Assembly (NCBI GenBank): GCA_026419775.2
Contig: JAOPGA020000920.1
Location: 1-22,435 of the forward strand
Reading direction: 5' to 3'
Length of the DNA: 22,435 bases
Origin: Acrasis kona
Lineage: Eukaryota; Heterolobosea; Eutetramitea; Acrasida; Acrasidae
Under the pieces are notes generated by a model. It was not told where the DNA came from. It worked only from the letters and a program-made list of their open reading frames with translations, and searched no databases. The translations under genes were made by a program, and so were the position numbers. Positions 9,404 to 20,331 of the stretch are shown piece by piece (position 1 is the stretch's first letter; every line of letters begins with the position of its first letter).

Positions 9404-10545
9404 CTATGCGTCATTCTCATCTTCTGAGTTATCTTCAATGAGTTCATCAGTTGAAAAAACTCGTGCTGGTTGTTGTTGTGCTGGTTGTTGTTGTGCTGGT
9501 GTTGGTTGCTGTTGTGTTGGTTGTTGTGTGTTGTCTCCACAGTTCAATCTTTTAGGAGGAGGAGAATAGACTAAGCTATGTAATCTATCATTGAATGATC
9601 GCTCTCTCTTCTTCTTTCTATCTTCTGCTGTCTCAATCAACGGGCGCCAATGCTCATAGCACGTCCTAGCAGCTTCCGCAATAGAGCTAAAACACTCTGC
9701 CCTATTTCTCATCTCAATTACCTGCTCCTCCATAGGCTTGAGAATGTTTGCTGCATTTTCTGCCTCTTGGGTGAAGAGCTGAACGAGTCTGTTGAGCGAA
9801 TTGAACTGGCCGGTTGCTTCCGCTTCTGCTCGAGCAGCTGCCAACATGTCAAGAGCTTGGTCCTGTGATATTTCATTGACTTCTATCACATTCTCATCCT
9901 CATCCTCAGCTAAGTTAGGAAATTGCTCAACAACTAAAGCATTTTGTTGCTGAGGAACTTGCTGTGGTGTGGATGGCTGAGGGGCTGCATGTTGCAGAGT
10001 GGATGGCTGTGGAGTGACTTGCTGCGGGGTTGGTTGTTGTGCTGTTTGTTGTGCGCCAGGGAAGTTATGGTCTTGCAACAATGATGCTCGAGTTTGTTGT
10101 AGTAAATGTTGCCTGGTTAATTGGAAGGCTGGTCCATCTGACAATGACTGCAGTGCTCGATGTTGTTCAATTTGTAATGGTGTCATGTTTTGCGGAGTTA
10201 CAACCGGCTGTTGTTGTGGAGCTATGTGAGGGTGAGGGGGCTGTGGTGGCTGTGGGGGTTGTGGTGGATTGGAGTTGACAGTGTCAATTTATCGGCATCC
10301 ATTTGCCATATAGGTGAATTAAAGTAGGTCATCATATTACCAATTACTTGCACTTCTTTATCTTTTGTAGTTGTTTTGGGCATGTTGGAGACGTTATGGG
10401 TGTCTCTGCACCAGGTCTTAAAGTGTTCATACATTTGGGCAATGTTCATATCGATGTCAGTTATATAGTAGATACCGGTCGCAGCAGTGCGAAGCAGCTT
10501 TGTAAAGCGAGCTACCAAATCAATTCTTCCAGGCTTGTTACTCAT
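9404..10545 (-). CDS. accessory protein of the Tc1/mariner element, unknown family, one frameshift
   Basis: Starts at the ATG at 10545, just inside the right subterminal box. Codons 1 to about 86 form a compact domain (MSNKPGRIDLVARFTKLL ... MPKTTTKDKEVQVIG). Within 10265-10288 the reading frame must step by -1 to continue into a Pro-rich run (PPQPPQPPQPP), then Gln/Pro-rich sequence, an acidic stretch (AEDEDENVIEVNE), a helical probable coiled coil, the basic cluster SPPPKRL that could be a nuclear signal, another QQP-rich tract and an acidic tail, ending at a TAG (9404). The two frames of 109 and 260 codons thus look like one protein of about 365 residues. The step may be a sequencing error, a real mutation or recoding. 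A decayed homologue lies at 11928-12302. Function unknown; a transposition partner or regulator is an inference from position. Confidence 0.65.
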
Positions 10546-10552
10546 TTTCACA

Positions 10553-10567
10553 AATTGCAGTGCAATT
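10553..10567. repeat. right subterminal near-palindrome AATTGCAGTGCAATT
   Basis: The reverse complement of the box at 8320-8334, 8 bp upstream of the accessory-gene ATG. It lies 100 bp inside the right end, against 94 bp at the left. Confidence 0.65.
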
Positions 10568-10647
10568 ACAGACTAATTTTTTTGGTTGATTGAAATATTT
10601 AATGTGTGATTGGACGTTAATTACAAATTTGAGTAAAAAAGTGGCCC

Positions 10648-10667
10648 TGCTTAATTGCAAATGACAA
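10648..10667 (-). repeat. right terminal inverted repeat of the Tc1/mariner element
   Basis: Read on the minus strand: TTGTCATTTGCAATTAAGCA, followed outside by TA (10668-10669). Between 10670 and 11069 I see no gene, only AT-rich DNA with a short GGGTGGTT run near 10890. Confidence 0.8.
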
Positions 10668-11069
10668 TACCATTCAACAAATAAAGAGTAAAGTTGGCCT
10701 TTATTTTAGCATACATAAATATAACCATCCCCACCCATCCCACAATAATTTCTATGAACTTTATCTATTACTATAATTTAGAAATAATCTCTCTTATCAA
10801 ACTAATGTAACTTTAATTTAGAAGTTCTTCTTTGTTTTGTTAACTTGTCACTTTTATCTCAAATTAAGCATTCATTTCTTTAAAAACTTGGGTGGTTGGG
10901 TGGTTGGGTTAAAAGTAGGATGTATTCTTGTTTATTTGTTGGATATAACTAACCTCTTTTTATAGCTCTTCTAATCAACTTAATCAAAATTTACAATCAA
11001 ATCAATATTTTTGTAAAGCCTCCTCTTTATTTATTCTCATATTCAAAAACCTACGTTTAAACTCCAATA

Positions 11070-11363
11070 TTACCATTGGACATTAACTTGTCTACAATGT
11101 GGACATTTTGGTTTCTTAAAACTTCCTCCATTGTTGATGTTGTTGTTATTGTCACTTGGTAAACAAGCTCTCTTGTTGTTGTTGTTGACCATGTTGCTTG
11201 TTAAAAGCTGGTAGTATTTTAATTTAGCTACTTTCTTATCTGAAGTGTCCTTTAAATAATCAATGGCGTAATTCAATCTTTTAGCTATGGTCTGTGCCTC
11301 CCTTACTATCTTTTCCCTCTTTCTTTCTAAACTGGCCAATTTGGTAATTCTAAAAATACACAT
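11070..11363 (-). CDS. hypothetical protein fragment with C-terminal CxxC motif
   Basis: A minus-strand frame of about 97 codons: a basic, helical stretch (LERKREKIVREAQTIAKRL), an Asn run (NNNNINN), then KCPHCRQVN and a TAA. Just upstream is TATTTTTAG, which could be a 3' splice site, so this may be a last exon. Another open minus stretch (about 11385-11480) contains KTPICNNLCTKEFHDY. I could not join the two with a canonical donor in the right phase. No family recognised. Confidence 0.35.
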   Translation of the reverse strand: MCIFRITKLASLERKREKIVREAQTIAKRLNYAIDYLKDTSDKKVAKLKYYQLLTSNMVNNNNKRACLPSDNNNNINNGGSFKKPKCPHCRQVNVQW

Positions 11364-11676
11364 ATTACAATTAAATTACAACATCTATTCTATAAACTTT
11401 TTGACCTTTGCCCTTATAATCATGAAACTCCTTGGTGCATAGATTATTGCAAATTGGTGTCTTTTGCTTCTGTAACCTCTTGTTGAACAATAGCAACTGT
11501 TACCGCGCGCTATTATATTTCCATAGGACTAATATTATTTACCCTCTACGATAAAGAATGTATTTTATTTTATTTATTAACCCATTGTAACAGATTTGGA
11601 GGGAGATTGACCGGTTAAAATGAGTTGAGTACGCGTTTGTGAAAGATTGTTCGAAATTAATCGTTTACACATCACT

Positions 11677-11787
11677 ATGTCACATTCTCAAATTCCAACT
11701 TCACAATCGCTTTTGGACAAGGTTCCCGCCCGCCACACCCAATTGGTTTTTAATAAAATAATTCTCAAGACTGTATTAACACATTAG
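11677..11787 (+). other. short ORF of 36 residues, doubtful
   Basis: ATG at 11677, starting MSHSQIPTSQSLLDK, to a TAG at 11787. It might be a first exon or chance. The rest of 11364-11927 shows no gene. Confidence 0.15.
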
Positions 11788-11927
11788 CGTCCACGAGCAT
11801 TTCCGATCATCCTTTTTATTTTATTTTTGATGGTATAGACAACACTATTCAAGCAATCTTTGAATGTGTGCTCTGTTTTTTTTTGTCAAATTCATCAACT
11901 AGTGCCTTTTATTATATATAGCAGTTC

Positions 11928-12302
11928 CTAGCTGACTCTGTTAGTTTTGAAGTCTGCCTGTCTCTGTAATGCTGTGTTTAGTTCTTTTTGCAATGGGCCA
12001 ACCAAGTTATCAACCTCCTTTAGCTCTCTTGTAAATGTTTTTATAACACTGACATAATCAGCAATTCCTTTCCAGTTTGTATTGAAGAACAATATAATTA
12101 GAGCTGCAAAATTGGCCTTGTTTTCTTTACAGTTGTCTTTGGGACACTCATAATGTCAGTTGATGTGTTGATACAGAACTTTCCAAACTCATGTATGACT
12201 TTTCTGTCCACCTAATCCATTGTGTAAACTCTTAGTGCCTTCTCCCTCAAGGCTAATAAAAAACTTGCCAAAAATATTGACCCTGCTATCCTTTTTGCTC
12301 AT
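11928..12302 (-). pseudogene. decayed homologue of the Tc1/mariner accessory gene
   Basis: Starting at an ATG at 12302, the minus strand reads MSKKDSRVNIFGKFF, which aligns with MSNKPGRIDLVARFT of the intact accessory protein at 10545. After a frame change the sequence continues as REKALRVYTMD, a TAG (12214-12212), VDRKVIHEFGKFC and SVPKTTVKKTR, matching IYYITDIDMN, YEHFKTWC and NMPKTTTKDK in the same order. A further one-base change near 12110 leads into FFNTNWKGIADYV (matching YFNSPIWQMDAD) and a helical tail ending at a TAG at 11928. At least two frameshifts and one stop make it a pseudogene. No matching transposase or terminal repeats were found beside it. The homology is my own reading by eye, but it spans about 90 residues in register. 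Confidence 0.65.
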
Positions 12303-12354
12303 TGCTTTGAAAATGATCTATAATTTAAGCTGATTTAACAAATTATTTTTCCGG

Positions 12355-12579
12355 TTGACAGTGATATTTGAGTGCAAATTACAACCAATTGTATTGTTTA
12401 ACAACAAAGCAGAGCCATTGTTTTTAGTGCAATTGAAGCGTATGCACATCCATGAGGAAAAGTTTGTTATTTTTCAAAGTGTTAAATTGTCCTTCGCAGA
12501 CGTCATTGTAACTTGCCATAATAATGCTCAAAACACGGAATATTTTCAATGTAGACCAACAAAAAGAAAAAAATATTAA
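12355..12579 (+). other. open frame of 74 codons, possible transposase C-terminal remnant
   Basis: Plus-strand open frame without an ATG at its start (TTG), preceded by GGTTGACAG, which could be a splice acceptor. It encodes LVQLKRMHIHEEKFVIFQSV and a basic end (RPTKRKKY). It converges on the gene ending at 12623 with 43 bp between, like the layout of the intact Tc1/mariner element. The evidence for coding is weak. Confidence 0.25.
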
Positions 12580-12622
12580 TCTGTTAATATAACGTTACTT
12601 TATTTATTTTTTGTTTCCTGCT

Positions 12623-13780
12623 TTATCTTGCTTCTTTTAGCTTGCCCCAATTTTGATTGATGAAATTACCGCTGCTCTTGAAGAATGTTTCCAATTGTTG
12701 TTTTGGATACTTCAAGTTGATGTAATCAGCTAACGCATTAACCATTGCTACTTTGTTACGGTCATAAGTATTCATGTCTCCATNTAAAACATTGAGACCA
12801 CAGGCAACTGCAAGTTTACGTATCAAACCACAGCGACATACAGTTTTGGCAATATCAGACATAGCAGCTAATGATAAGTGTACTGTGCCTAATTCTTTAC
12901 TGTCTTTGTTCATCAAAACAACATCTTGAATGGTGGGGTCTACAACAATTACATTTGCTTCCTCTAATTTTTTTGATATGCTGGCTACCCCTTTCACTAA
13001 CGACTGAAAATGCTCCTCGTATAATATTAGAGTATTATATCTATTCTTAACGATGAGTACACCATCTTCTATTTGAGTCCTCAAAAGTTTGATCTCATTA
13101 TATAACACCTCTTTCTCCTTCATAAGAATTGTAATTTGCCTCAGAGCAAAAGGTGGCATGGCTTCTTCCGTATTCATGGATGTGACCTGCGGCGTTTCTG
13201 ACACTATTGAGTCTCCGAGGTTGTTGCTGCAGTCATTTGGATCGGTAGATATGATTGTTGAAAAGATATCGGTATTGTCAATACCTACACCATCAAAATC
13301 ATCAAACAACAAGTTGGTGTTTAGGGGGCTGGTGGCAATTTGGTCCAATATTGTCGTTGTAGTTGTTAGTTGATCGTTGGTTCGCTGTTTTTTTTGTGGA
13401 GGCTCATGGTTGTTATTAGCGGCGTTGTTACTATTAATAAGTTGTTAAACAGCCTGTTCTTGCGTGGGTCCTTCTTCTCTTCTGGCGGCTTTTACTGATT
13501 CAGCCTCGCTATGTTTTTCGTAAAGTTGTACTGCAAGGTCAAATGACGTCTTGTGATCTTTTACTAATTGGACAAGCTGGGGCTTCTTTAGATTTGATAA
13601 AGGAGTTTTAGAATTTCCAGGCACCTGCATGATAAACTGCATGACCAGCTTTAACTCAATTATGGTGAGATCATTTAGAATCTCTCCCTCGGAACTTGTG
13701 GAAAGGGCATAGTGTTTGAGATCATCTAAAACTTCTCTTGTGAGCTGGGCTGCGGTTGTGCTTTTTTTTTTACCAGTCAT
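12623..13780 (-). pseudogene. unknown nuclear-type protein next to the tnp2 transposase, one in-frame TAA
   Basis: One frame of 386 codons from an ATG at 13780 to a TAA at 12623, broken only by a TAA at 13447-13445. Before it: a Lys/Thr start (MTGKKKSTTAAQL), then a helical region with SNLKKPQLVQLVKDH, which resembles the second helix of a SAP DNA-binding motif. After it: an Asn-rich linker, PPQKKQR (nuclear-signal-like), an acidic region, a coiled-coil-like segment (ILMKEKEVLYNEIKLLRTQ) and a Leu-rich end (LADYINLKYPKQQLETFF). The stop could come from CAA by C to T. It is divergent from the tnp2 transposase with about 310 bp between, each side having its own TATA-like box. I do not recognise the family; a transposon accessory protein is inferred. 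One N (12784) is internal. Confidence 0.5.
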
Positions 13781-13831
13781 GATTATGTGATGTGCTTTGA
13801 ATACTATTTGTTTTCAAAACAGCAGATATCT

Positions 13832-13838
13832 CTTTATA
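13832..13838 (-). promoter_or_regulatory. TATA box of the gene starting at 13780
   Basis: TATAAAG on the minus strand, 52 bp upstream of the ATG at 13780. Confidence 0.45.
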
Positions 13839-13883
13839 CTAATTCAATGGCTCATTGCATTTACGCTATTGTCCTTTAATGTT

Positions 13884-13969
13884 AATAACGATTTCCACAT
13901 CCAGTCGCACTTCTGTTGGGGTGTTATTGACGTATTATCAACACCATCTTCCAATAACGATTTCCATAT
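13884..13969. repeat. 17-bp direct repeat in a divergent promoter
   Basis: AATAACGATTTCCACAT (13884-13900) and AATAACGATTTCCATAT (13953-13969) differ at one base and lie 69 bp apart, between the divergent starts at 13780 and 14091. Between them GGTGTT and AACACC are inverted. These could be binding sites for a shared regulator or for the transposase. Confidence 0.6.
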
Positions 13970-14033
13970 GTGAATAATTGCATATTTCCTTTTTGTAACA
14001 TTTTGATATTACAATGCATGCGAGTCAAGATAC

Positions 14034-14040
14034 ATAAAAA
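14034..14040 (+). promoter_or_regulatory. TATA-like box of the tnp2 transposase gene
   Basis: ATAAAAA, about 54 bp upstream of the ATG at 14091, the spacing seen at other genes in this window. Confidence 0.35.
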
Positions 14041-14090
14041 GGATAGCCATAATTAGAGCACTCTGTGAAGACTCAAATAAACTTCAAAAT

Positions 14091-16542
14091 ATGTTACAGA
14101 ACAAGTCGCAATCACATACAATCAATATCAGCCAAACACAACCAAGCACAGAACAAGGACCACAGACAACAAACATACGTCCAACAGAGCAACCCCTCAC
14201 TGTTGACAGGACAACTTTAGCAGCGTTAGATCATACCAATGTGTTGAGAGCAAATCCGGTTATAATAACAACCTTCGATGACAATACTACATTTGAACAA
14301 GGAGGATTAAACATCCACAACACTCCAAGAACGGATAATGCTGTAAGAAGCGATTTGCCAAGACAACATGTGTTTTCTGTTACCTTACCTGATGAGGCTG
14401 ATTTCCAAACAACGTTGTTTCCAAAACCTTGGGAACCTCCAGACACTCCCCTTATGAGCGTCTTAGTCTCAATCTCCTCATACGTTGACAAGTTTAAATT
14501 AAGTAGTGAGGCATATAAGCAACTGCTTAATTTAATCTCATACATTGTCCCAAATACAAACTTACCAACTTCTAAAGATAAAGTGGACAATTTAATCGTT
14601 ACAAAGCAGCAGCAAATGGTTCGAAAACATTACTGCCCTGAACATGGTTGCATTTAAGGAGAGAAATGTGTAAACTGTAACAAAAAGGTTAGTACTTATT
14701 TTATGTACAGGCCACTTTGTGCGTATCTAAACAGTATGTGGAGTAAGGAAGAGTTTGTAGAACATATGTTTGAGTTTTACAACCAACCGAAAAAGACAAG
14801 CACCACACTCACCGACATTTGTGATGAAAGCGAATACAAGAAGATAGAGCATATAACTAGAAGACCTGGAGGCCTGTCGCTTACTATTGGTAGCGATGGA
14901 GTTAGCATTTCCAATTCAACTGTCAAATCAATATGGGTTCTATATGCCGTCATTAATGAGCTTCCTCTTCATATAAGATACAAATCTCAGCATTTGGTTC
15001 CATTAGGGCCTATGGCACGGCACACCAAACTTCCATTTGTTCTTGCAACCGTTCTTAGAAGACATGAAAATGTTAAATAATGGTGTCACTTTCTCTTACA
15101 ACAAAACTCTTTTAAAGTCATACCAAAGTCAGCTTGGCATAAGTAGAGTAGAAAGACTGCTGTTGGACAATTATGGAGAGATTAAATGCTTTGCCAAACT
15201 GCTTCTTTGTACATGTGACATTCCTGGTCAGCGCAAGATGATTGATCACATCAATATAGGTGGGAGGTTTGCTTGTCCATTCTGTGAAATAGAGGGAGTG
15301 TGTCATGGAACAACAATTTATTATCCTTTAAATCCAGCCGGGACCCCTGATAGAACGGAGGAGTCCTATAATGAGGCATACGCTAGAATCAAGAGCAACG
15401 GCTTACCGGTTAAAGGCATTCAAGGAATTCCAAAGCTCTGTGAGTTTCCAGATTGGAGCACGCCAAACAGAATTACAGTGGACCCTATGCATAACTTATG
15501 GGAGGGAGTGGCTGAGCAAATAATAACATCATTTTTAAGGGATACTGAGTTCAAAAGTGAAGACTTTTATATCCAACCAAGCGTGTGGTTAGGAGAGATT
15601 AATAGAAAGTGGACACATTTTCGAATGCCTCTACATTTTCATAGATATCCAAGATCTCTAGAATACTTTGCCTCATTCAAAGCAGCTGAAAAAAGAGTAT
15701 TTTTGCTTTATTTTTTTCCATCTGTTATCTGCCCCATGTTACCCAAACGTGTTAGTGGAATGTTATTACAGTTTGTTGAAGCCATTCGTGTTCTTGTAAG
15801 TGATAGTATCACAATCGAACAACTCGACAAGGCAGAGCAGCAAATTTTATACTTTTTGTCGTGGTATCAAATACTTGCAGGGGAGAAGCGATGCACTGGT
15901 AACATCCATTTATTAAGGCATATTGTGAGTTATGTTAGAAAATTTGGTCCTTTATAGACTTCTTCATGCTTTCCCTGGGAAGATTTTAACAGCACTTTGA
16001 CAAGAGGCGTTCATGGTACCAATCAGGTGCTTGAAAGTACATCAAAAGCTCTAGCCTGTCATCATTGCACAAAAAGGTTGCACAAATACATTCCAGACTC
16101 GGCGACCCAAACATTTCTTGGCAAATTAAAAAGCCCAGTGTGGTACAAGCATTCAAGGATGGAAGAGCTTACTCCAAAGGTTTATGGTGTTGGTCGAGGA
16201 CTAGTAAGCGATGAATTCATTGAGTACAAAAAGGCCAGTATAAACGGGACATGGTTCAGTACCGCTGCTTATGATAAGAACAAGAAATACAACAGCCACA
16301 CTGTTCAAGCAGAAACTACAAAGGGGGTACAGTTTGTAGAGATCCAGCGGTTTGCTTGGAGTGTGAATGAAAAATGTTTGTACGCGTACGTAACTCACTT
16401 TGAGAATCAAAAGCGCTCAGACCATCCCGTAATTGAACACATATTAGCTTCAAAAATTAGAAAGTTGTGTATCGCAGTTGATTCAGGTGATGATGTCTTT
16501 GTAATTCAATTGGTTGGCCCTAACAATGATATGATTATGTAA
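14091..16542 (+). pseudogene. tnp2 / Transposase_21 family transposase (CACTA-like), broken three times
   Basis: From an ATG at 14091 the frame encodes a Thr/Gln-rich N-terminus and a zinc-binding motif (CPEHGC, then CVNC). The two halves of that motif are split by a TAA at 14655-14657. Then follow LSLTIGSDGVSI (first catalytic Asp region) and INELPLHIRY. A one-base step near 15010-15013 moves to the next frame: WHGTPNFHLFLQPFLEDM, CTCDIPGQ (about 15211-15231), FACPFCEIEG and DPMHNLWEGV (15481-15510). A TAG at 15955-15957 splits FGPL from TSSCFPWEDFN, a conserved junction, before the C-terminal region that ends at a TAA at 16540-16542. These motifs in this order define tnp2 transposases of CACTA-type elements in plants, fungi and animals. 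Terminal inverted repeats were not found. The three breaks say inactive unless read-through occurs; the rest is well preserved, so decay is recent. Confidence 0.8.
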
Positions 16543-17427
16543 TTCATGAAAGGTAAGTGATTCATGTTAAATGCAAGATTAACCTCTTTAGTTAACAATG
16601 AGCAATATCCTTGCCCACTACCGAAGTAATTCAGTGCCATTATCATTCATGTATTTTAAATCACGGGTAAGCAATATTCCACACGACATGTAAACTAAGC
16701 ATTAGTAGTAACCAAACAAACAAGAAGAGGTCCACTTTGCATAGGATGACAACGTAACCCGTCTACTTAAAATTCAAACTAATTATTTAGGAGCATGTGT
16801 TTCAGATTATGAGGATAACACATTAACGGGTATATTTGTCACATTTAAACGCATTAATAATATATACAAAGCAACGCATAAAGTGATGTCATTGTGTCAA
16901 TGATGAAAACAAGAACAACGGAATCTGCTGAGTGTACGAGTTATTTGGAATCAATGTTGCAATTGAGGGTACTTTTGAAATAATGAGCATAAGGAGACAA
17001 TTATGAGACAGAGGATCACATTGATTGAGCGTACAAACTGCATCAAGTACACGTCTTACATGCTGTCGATTGTAGTATGTAATGAGTAATAAATAGACTT
17101 TATTAATACATTATTTTGATTGATACAATCATTGAGCACCGCTGTGATGCAACCAAGGTGTCACTTTTAGATAGTGTTGTAATATATGAACGGTTCAGGT
17201 TTAGGGTAATATATCCCATTCTAGGTATTATCCACAGTGTTCCTATTCGAGTATAACGAGAATCCAGTAATGAGCTCCGCAGGCACTATAAAGTGACAAG
17301 GAGCGCGACAGAATAAATTAACAAAATATATTGATAACTCAAACTACTGTTCTTTATATTACTGGACCTTACGTTTTTTATCACATTTTTTGAGTTAATC
17401 CTACGTACGAGACGAGTATATTAGTTA
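16543..17427. other. gene-free stretch of 885 bp upstream of the gag gene
   Basis: I see no protein-like frame on either strand. The right part holds CACTATAAAGTGAC (17283-17296), a plausible core promoter about 140 bp before the gag ATG, then GAATAAATT near 17310 and TGGACC near 17364, which could mark an LTR-like leader and primer site. No second LTR copy is present downstream of the gag, so this stays speculative. Confidence 0.3.
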
Positions 17428-19290
17428 ATGAAAAGACAGTACCTAAAGCTTAAAGGAGGTGTGACTGAAGTTGGAGTCCCCCTACGAGAGTTAGTCATGA
17501 CACCAGTTCGAAGGTGTTTAAATCTAACCTCGCCTGCTCAAGCGAGAATGGGCGGACCGACTATTGGAAGGCCGATTGTAAACGATATAGGAGAGCAACC
17601 TGGGGCCACTTCAGAATTTGGAGAATTCATCCGACGTCAAGAATGGGCCAGACCTAAGTTCGTATGGTCCGACTTTGTACAGNACGACCATGACGGTTAC
17701 AAAGCGTACGCCCTAGAACAATTAGGACTGCAACCAGAGGATATGTGCAGATGGCAAAATCTAGAGCACATTCGCGGCGCATTCTGGGAGGCAGGATTTG
17801 AATGGGACGTTTGTGTACAGGCAGCAGGAGTAGCAGTGGAAAAAGCCACTCTTTTCTTGCAACTGGTTCACATCCAGACGGAAAAGATCAATAAAACGGA
17901 GGATAGTGAGAAGGCTGAGAAAAGCACTTTTGATGCAAGGAGGCGCATCAACTCCTACAAAAACATCCCTGAGATAAAGGCCGACTCTGTCATTAGTGAC
18001 ATTCTGAGGTTCAAAGCCTACGTCTCGGATCCAACAGTTATAGGAGCGGACATTTTACCACTCCTGCTCAAACAGCTACCCGAAGACGAAAGAAATTCAT
18101 TAAGGGAATTACTAGCAACCGAAACATTTGCGAACAATTCTATCGACGACATTATGGCATTGATACCATTCATATTAAATCCAGGAAAGTCATATAGTGA
18201 CTTCAAGTTTGAGTACCTTACCGTTACGCCAGGGGCAAATGAACCTAAACAAACCTATCATCGCCGATACTTAAATTGGGTCACGTTGTTGGAAATTGAG
18301 GAAGAAGACGCTACTGAAAACTTCATCCGTTCGTTACCGCACAACACCACAACTGGCACCAACTACCGAAGGGAGGCGAGATCATTGAGCTTAAAGAAGA
18401 AGTCGCTCGAAAAATTAATGATCAATCTAGTGGAACTATTGAGGGACGACAGCAGTGTGGAGTATAGAGACCACCAGAAGGATGAGACCCCTAAACACCA
18501 ACCGCAACGTACTCCGAGATGGAGTGACGAATCTCGGGCTCCAAAGCCTAGTAAAATGGTAGAGACGAGAGACAAACGCCTCAACGACAAGAGCAAGGGT
18601 GGGGAGGTCAAAGTAGGAGCGACGCCTACAGCAAACACTGCGGCAGCAACTACCAGGGAGCCGCCATCGGCCCAGGACCCAATGCGACAAAACAAGCCAC
18701 CGTCACGCAGTGGAAGGTTCTGCTGGAAGTGTAAAGATCCAGACCATGAGCAACCAGATTGCCCTAAAGAAGATGTGGAAGGAGTAGTGGGCACAAACAT
18801 GTATAAACCTCCACATTTAAAAAACAATAAAAATAAAAGTTACTACCCGGATGTTACTACAGAACAGGAAGTATCAAGCCTCTCAGCGGCCATGAATGCA
18901 ATCAGTATCCAATGTGAAGACTTACAGGATATCTACGATAATGCGGAGGACCTTAAAGAAGAAATGGCAGTGGGGCAGGTGCATTTAGACCTCGAATACC
19001 TAAACGAGAAAGCCAATCCTCTTATCACACTAGAGGAGTACCTACATGGATGCTGCGAATTGTTCGCCGAACTATCAAGATTGAGCGTAAACAGTGTCAC
19101 CCGTGGTGACTTTGAGAGACCAGTCAAGATCAAGGACTTTCTACATGAACTTCATGGTGCGTTGAAGCTTCTCAACTTTAAGAATGATGGTGTAAGAAAG
19201 AAATTTGACTCAGTAAAGTATGACCTTAAGAAGGTTGAAGAGATTGTATATGATTTAAGTGTACGTGGGTTACTAAATAAAACAGCTTAA
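17428..19290 (+). CDS. retrotransposon/retrovirus-type Gag with one CCHC zinc knuckle, no pol
   Basis: 620 residues from an ATG at 17428 to tandem TAA TAA. The middle third is helical and capsid-like (DILPLLLKQLPEDERNSL, NEPKQTYHRRYLNW). A basic, disordered linker precedes a single zinc knuckle C432-x2-C435-x4-H440-x4-C445 (CWKCKDPDHEQPDC), which would bind RNA. About 170 acidic, helical residues follow (LEYLNEKANPLITLEEYL). There is no protease Asp motif, reverse transcriptase or integrase in this frame or after it. The stop lies 15 bp from the end of the convergent prefoldin gene. The frame has no premature stop, and its base composition is richer in G and C than its surroundings. It may be a truncated LTR element or a host-captured gag. 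One N at 17683. Confidence 0.8.
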   Translation: MKRQYLKLKGGVTEVGVPLRELVMTPVRRCLNLTSPAQARMGGPTIGRPIVNDIGEQPGATSEFGEFIRRQEWARPKFVWSDFVQXDHDGYKAYALEQLGLQPEDMCRWQNLEHIRGAFWEAGFEWDVCVQAAGVAVEKATLFLQLVHIQTEKINKTEDSEKAEKSTFDARRRINSYKNIPEIKADSVISDILRFKAYVSDPTVIGADILPLLLKQLPEDERNSLRELLATETFANNSIDDIMALIPFILNPGKSYSDFKFEYLTVTPGANEPKQTYHRRYLNWVTLLEIEEEDATENFIRSLPHNTTTGTNYRREARSLSLKKKSLEKLMINLVELLRDDSSVEYRDHQKDETPKHQPQRTPRWSDESRAPKPSKMVETRDKRLNDKSKGGEVKVGATPTANTAAATTREPPSAQDPMRQNKPPSRSGRFCWKCKDPDHEQPDCPKEDVEGVVGTNMYKPPHLKNNKNKSYYPDVTTEQEVSSLSAAMNAISIQCEDLQDIYDNAEDLKEEMAVGQVHLDLEYLNEKANPLITLEEYLHGCCELFAELSRLSVNSVTRGDFERPVKIKDFLHELHGALKLLNFKNDGVRKKFDSVKYDLKKVEEIVYDLSVRGLLNKTA

Positions 19291-19305
19291 TAAGTTATTA
19301 TCTTT

Positions 19306-19780
19306 TTATTGTTGTAACTTCCTAATGTTTTCTTGATTTTCACTCAACCACTTCTGTATTCCCAAAGCCTTCTTCTGTAACTCTTCCTTTTGCTTTTCGT
19401 AATCTTTGTTAGACTGTTCGATGCGACTTCTATTGTATGTGTTAAAGGGTCAAATAAAATGTGGTCATTACTGTTCTTTTTTGAAATAATTTATACGCTT
19501 ATCAATGTTGCTTTTAGCCTCAACAGCATCTTGCTTCACAAGAGTGGGTCCGATCATTTTATATACCTCTGTGTCGTCCTTAATCAAATTAAATTCGGCT
19601 TGCACTGTTTCATTCTCGTGTAGTTGTGCCAAAACAGTTGCTTGATGCTTTTGGAGTTTTTGTTGCTCTTATTGATGTAAAGAACCACTTTGAAAATAAC
19701 TTACGCACACTGATCTCCTGAAGCTTTCTTCTTGCTTCCTCAAACTCCATGTAAGCGCGTTGGATGTGTGCCTGTGCCAT
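19306..19780 (-). CDS. PFDN6: prefoldin subunit 6, three exons
   Basis: Exons 19780-19705, 19667-19472 and 19429-19306 join to 131 codons plus a TAA, against 129 residues in human PFDN6. Introns are 37 bp (GTAAGT..AAG) and 42 bp (GTAATG..TAG) and restore the frame exactly (phase 1, then phase 2). The product starts MAQAHIQRAYMEFEEARRKL. Exon 2 carries the family signature: VLAQLHENETVQAEFNL, then VYKMIGPTLVKQD and the strand-turn end INYFKKE. Exon 3 is the second coiled-coil arm, ending KLQQ. Two long helices joined by beta hairpins are the beta-type prefoldin fold; the hexamer passes unfolded actin and tubulin to the chaperonin in the cytosol. It converges on the gag gene. The only clear housekeeping gene here, it shows that TAA is a genuine stop. 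Confidence 0.92.
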
Positions 19781-19933
19781 GTTTGTTGTTTCGGTTGTCT
19801 TCGTGTCTGTTAAATTACAATATTTTAAAGTAAACACAAGAGGATGACACGAAGTCAGAAAAGGGCAGATAGTTGAATTAAGAATTACCACATCACAACG
19901 TATACAAGGACAATCAATTGTCAAGAAACACAC

Positions 19934-20331
19934 ATCACGACAAGTAACATACTTTAATTTTCTCTTTTTATTTGGTTTGGTGCTGTCATAAATCCATTTC
20001 TGGATTTGTGGAACAAAGTATACTTCACTCTTCCCGTTCTCTCTGCCATTTCATGTGGAGGTTTTAAGTTTTTTGGAGAACCTATATGGCGACGGATTTC
20101 TCCTGTCAAATAAATTCCTTAAATACCACTTTCATGATCTTTTCTGCCCTTTCAAAATTGAGTACACAACTAAAAAATACAACAAATTGACAGGTTTGAG
20201 CAAAGACATCATTAATTAACACAAAATACAATCGAGCAGTTATTAATAAAGCAGGAGCAACTCGGAGTTAAACAAGTTGAGGAAATTGACAATAATATGA
20301 GTTACATGCTATGTGGCTAAACGTATTTTAT
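19934..20331. other. stretch without a confident gene
   Basis: Upstream of the prefoldin gene. The minus strand has short open pieces in different frames (for example VYFVPQIQKWIYD around 20000-20020, running on into a Cys-rich frame down to 19781), but no motif and no consistent gene. I cannot call coding here. Confidence 0.3.

Larger units (their letters stand above)
8226..10667. mobile_element. complete Tc1/mariner-type DNA transposon carrying two genes
   Basis: The element is 2,442 bp. Left end TTGTCGTTTGCAAAAAAGCA (8226-8245) and right end, read inward, TTGTCATTTGCAATTAAGCA (10667-10648) match at 17 of 20 positions, and each is flanked by a TA dinucleotide (8224-8225 and 10668-10669), the target duplication of the IS630-Tc1-mariner superfamily. 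A second conserved box lies about 95-100 bp inside each end. Inside, a DD34E transposase (plus) converges on a second gene (minus); their stops are 23 bp apart. Most members of this superfamily carry only a transposase. The transposase frame is intact, and the second gene has one apparent frameshift, so this looks like a young insertion. Confidence 0.85.
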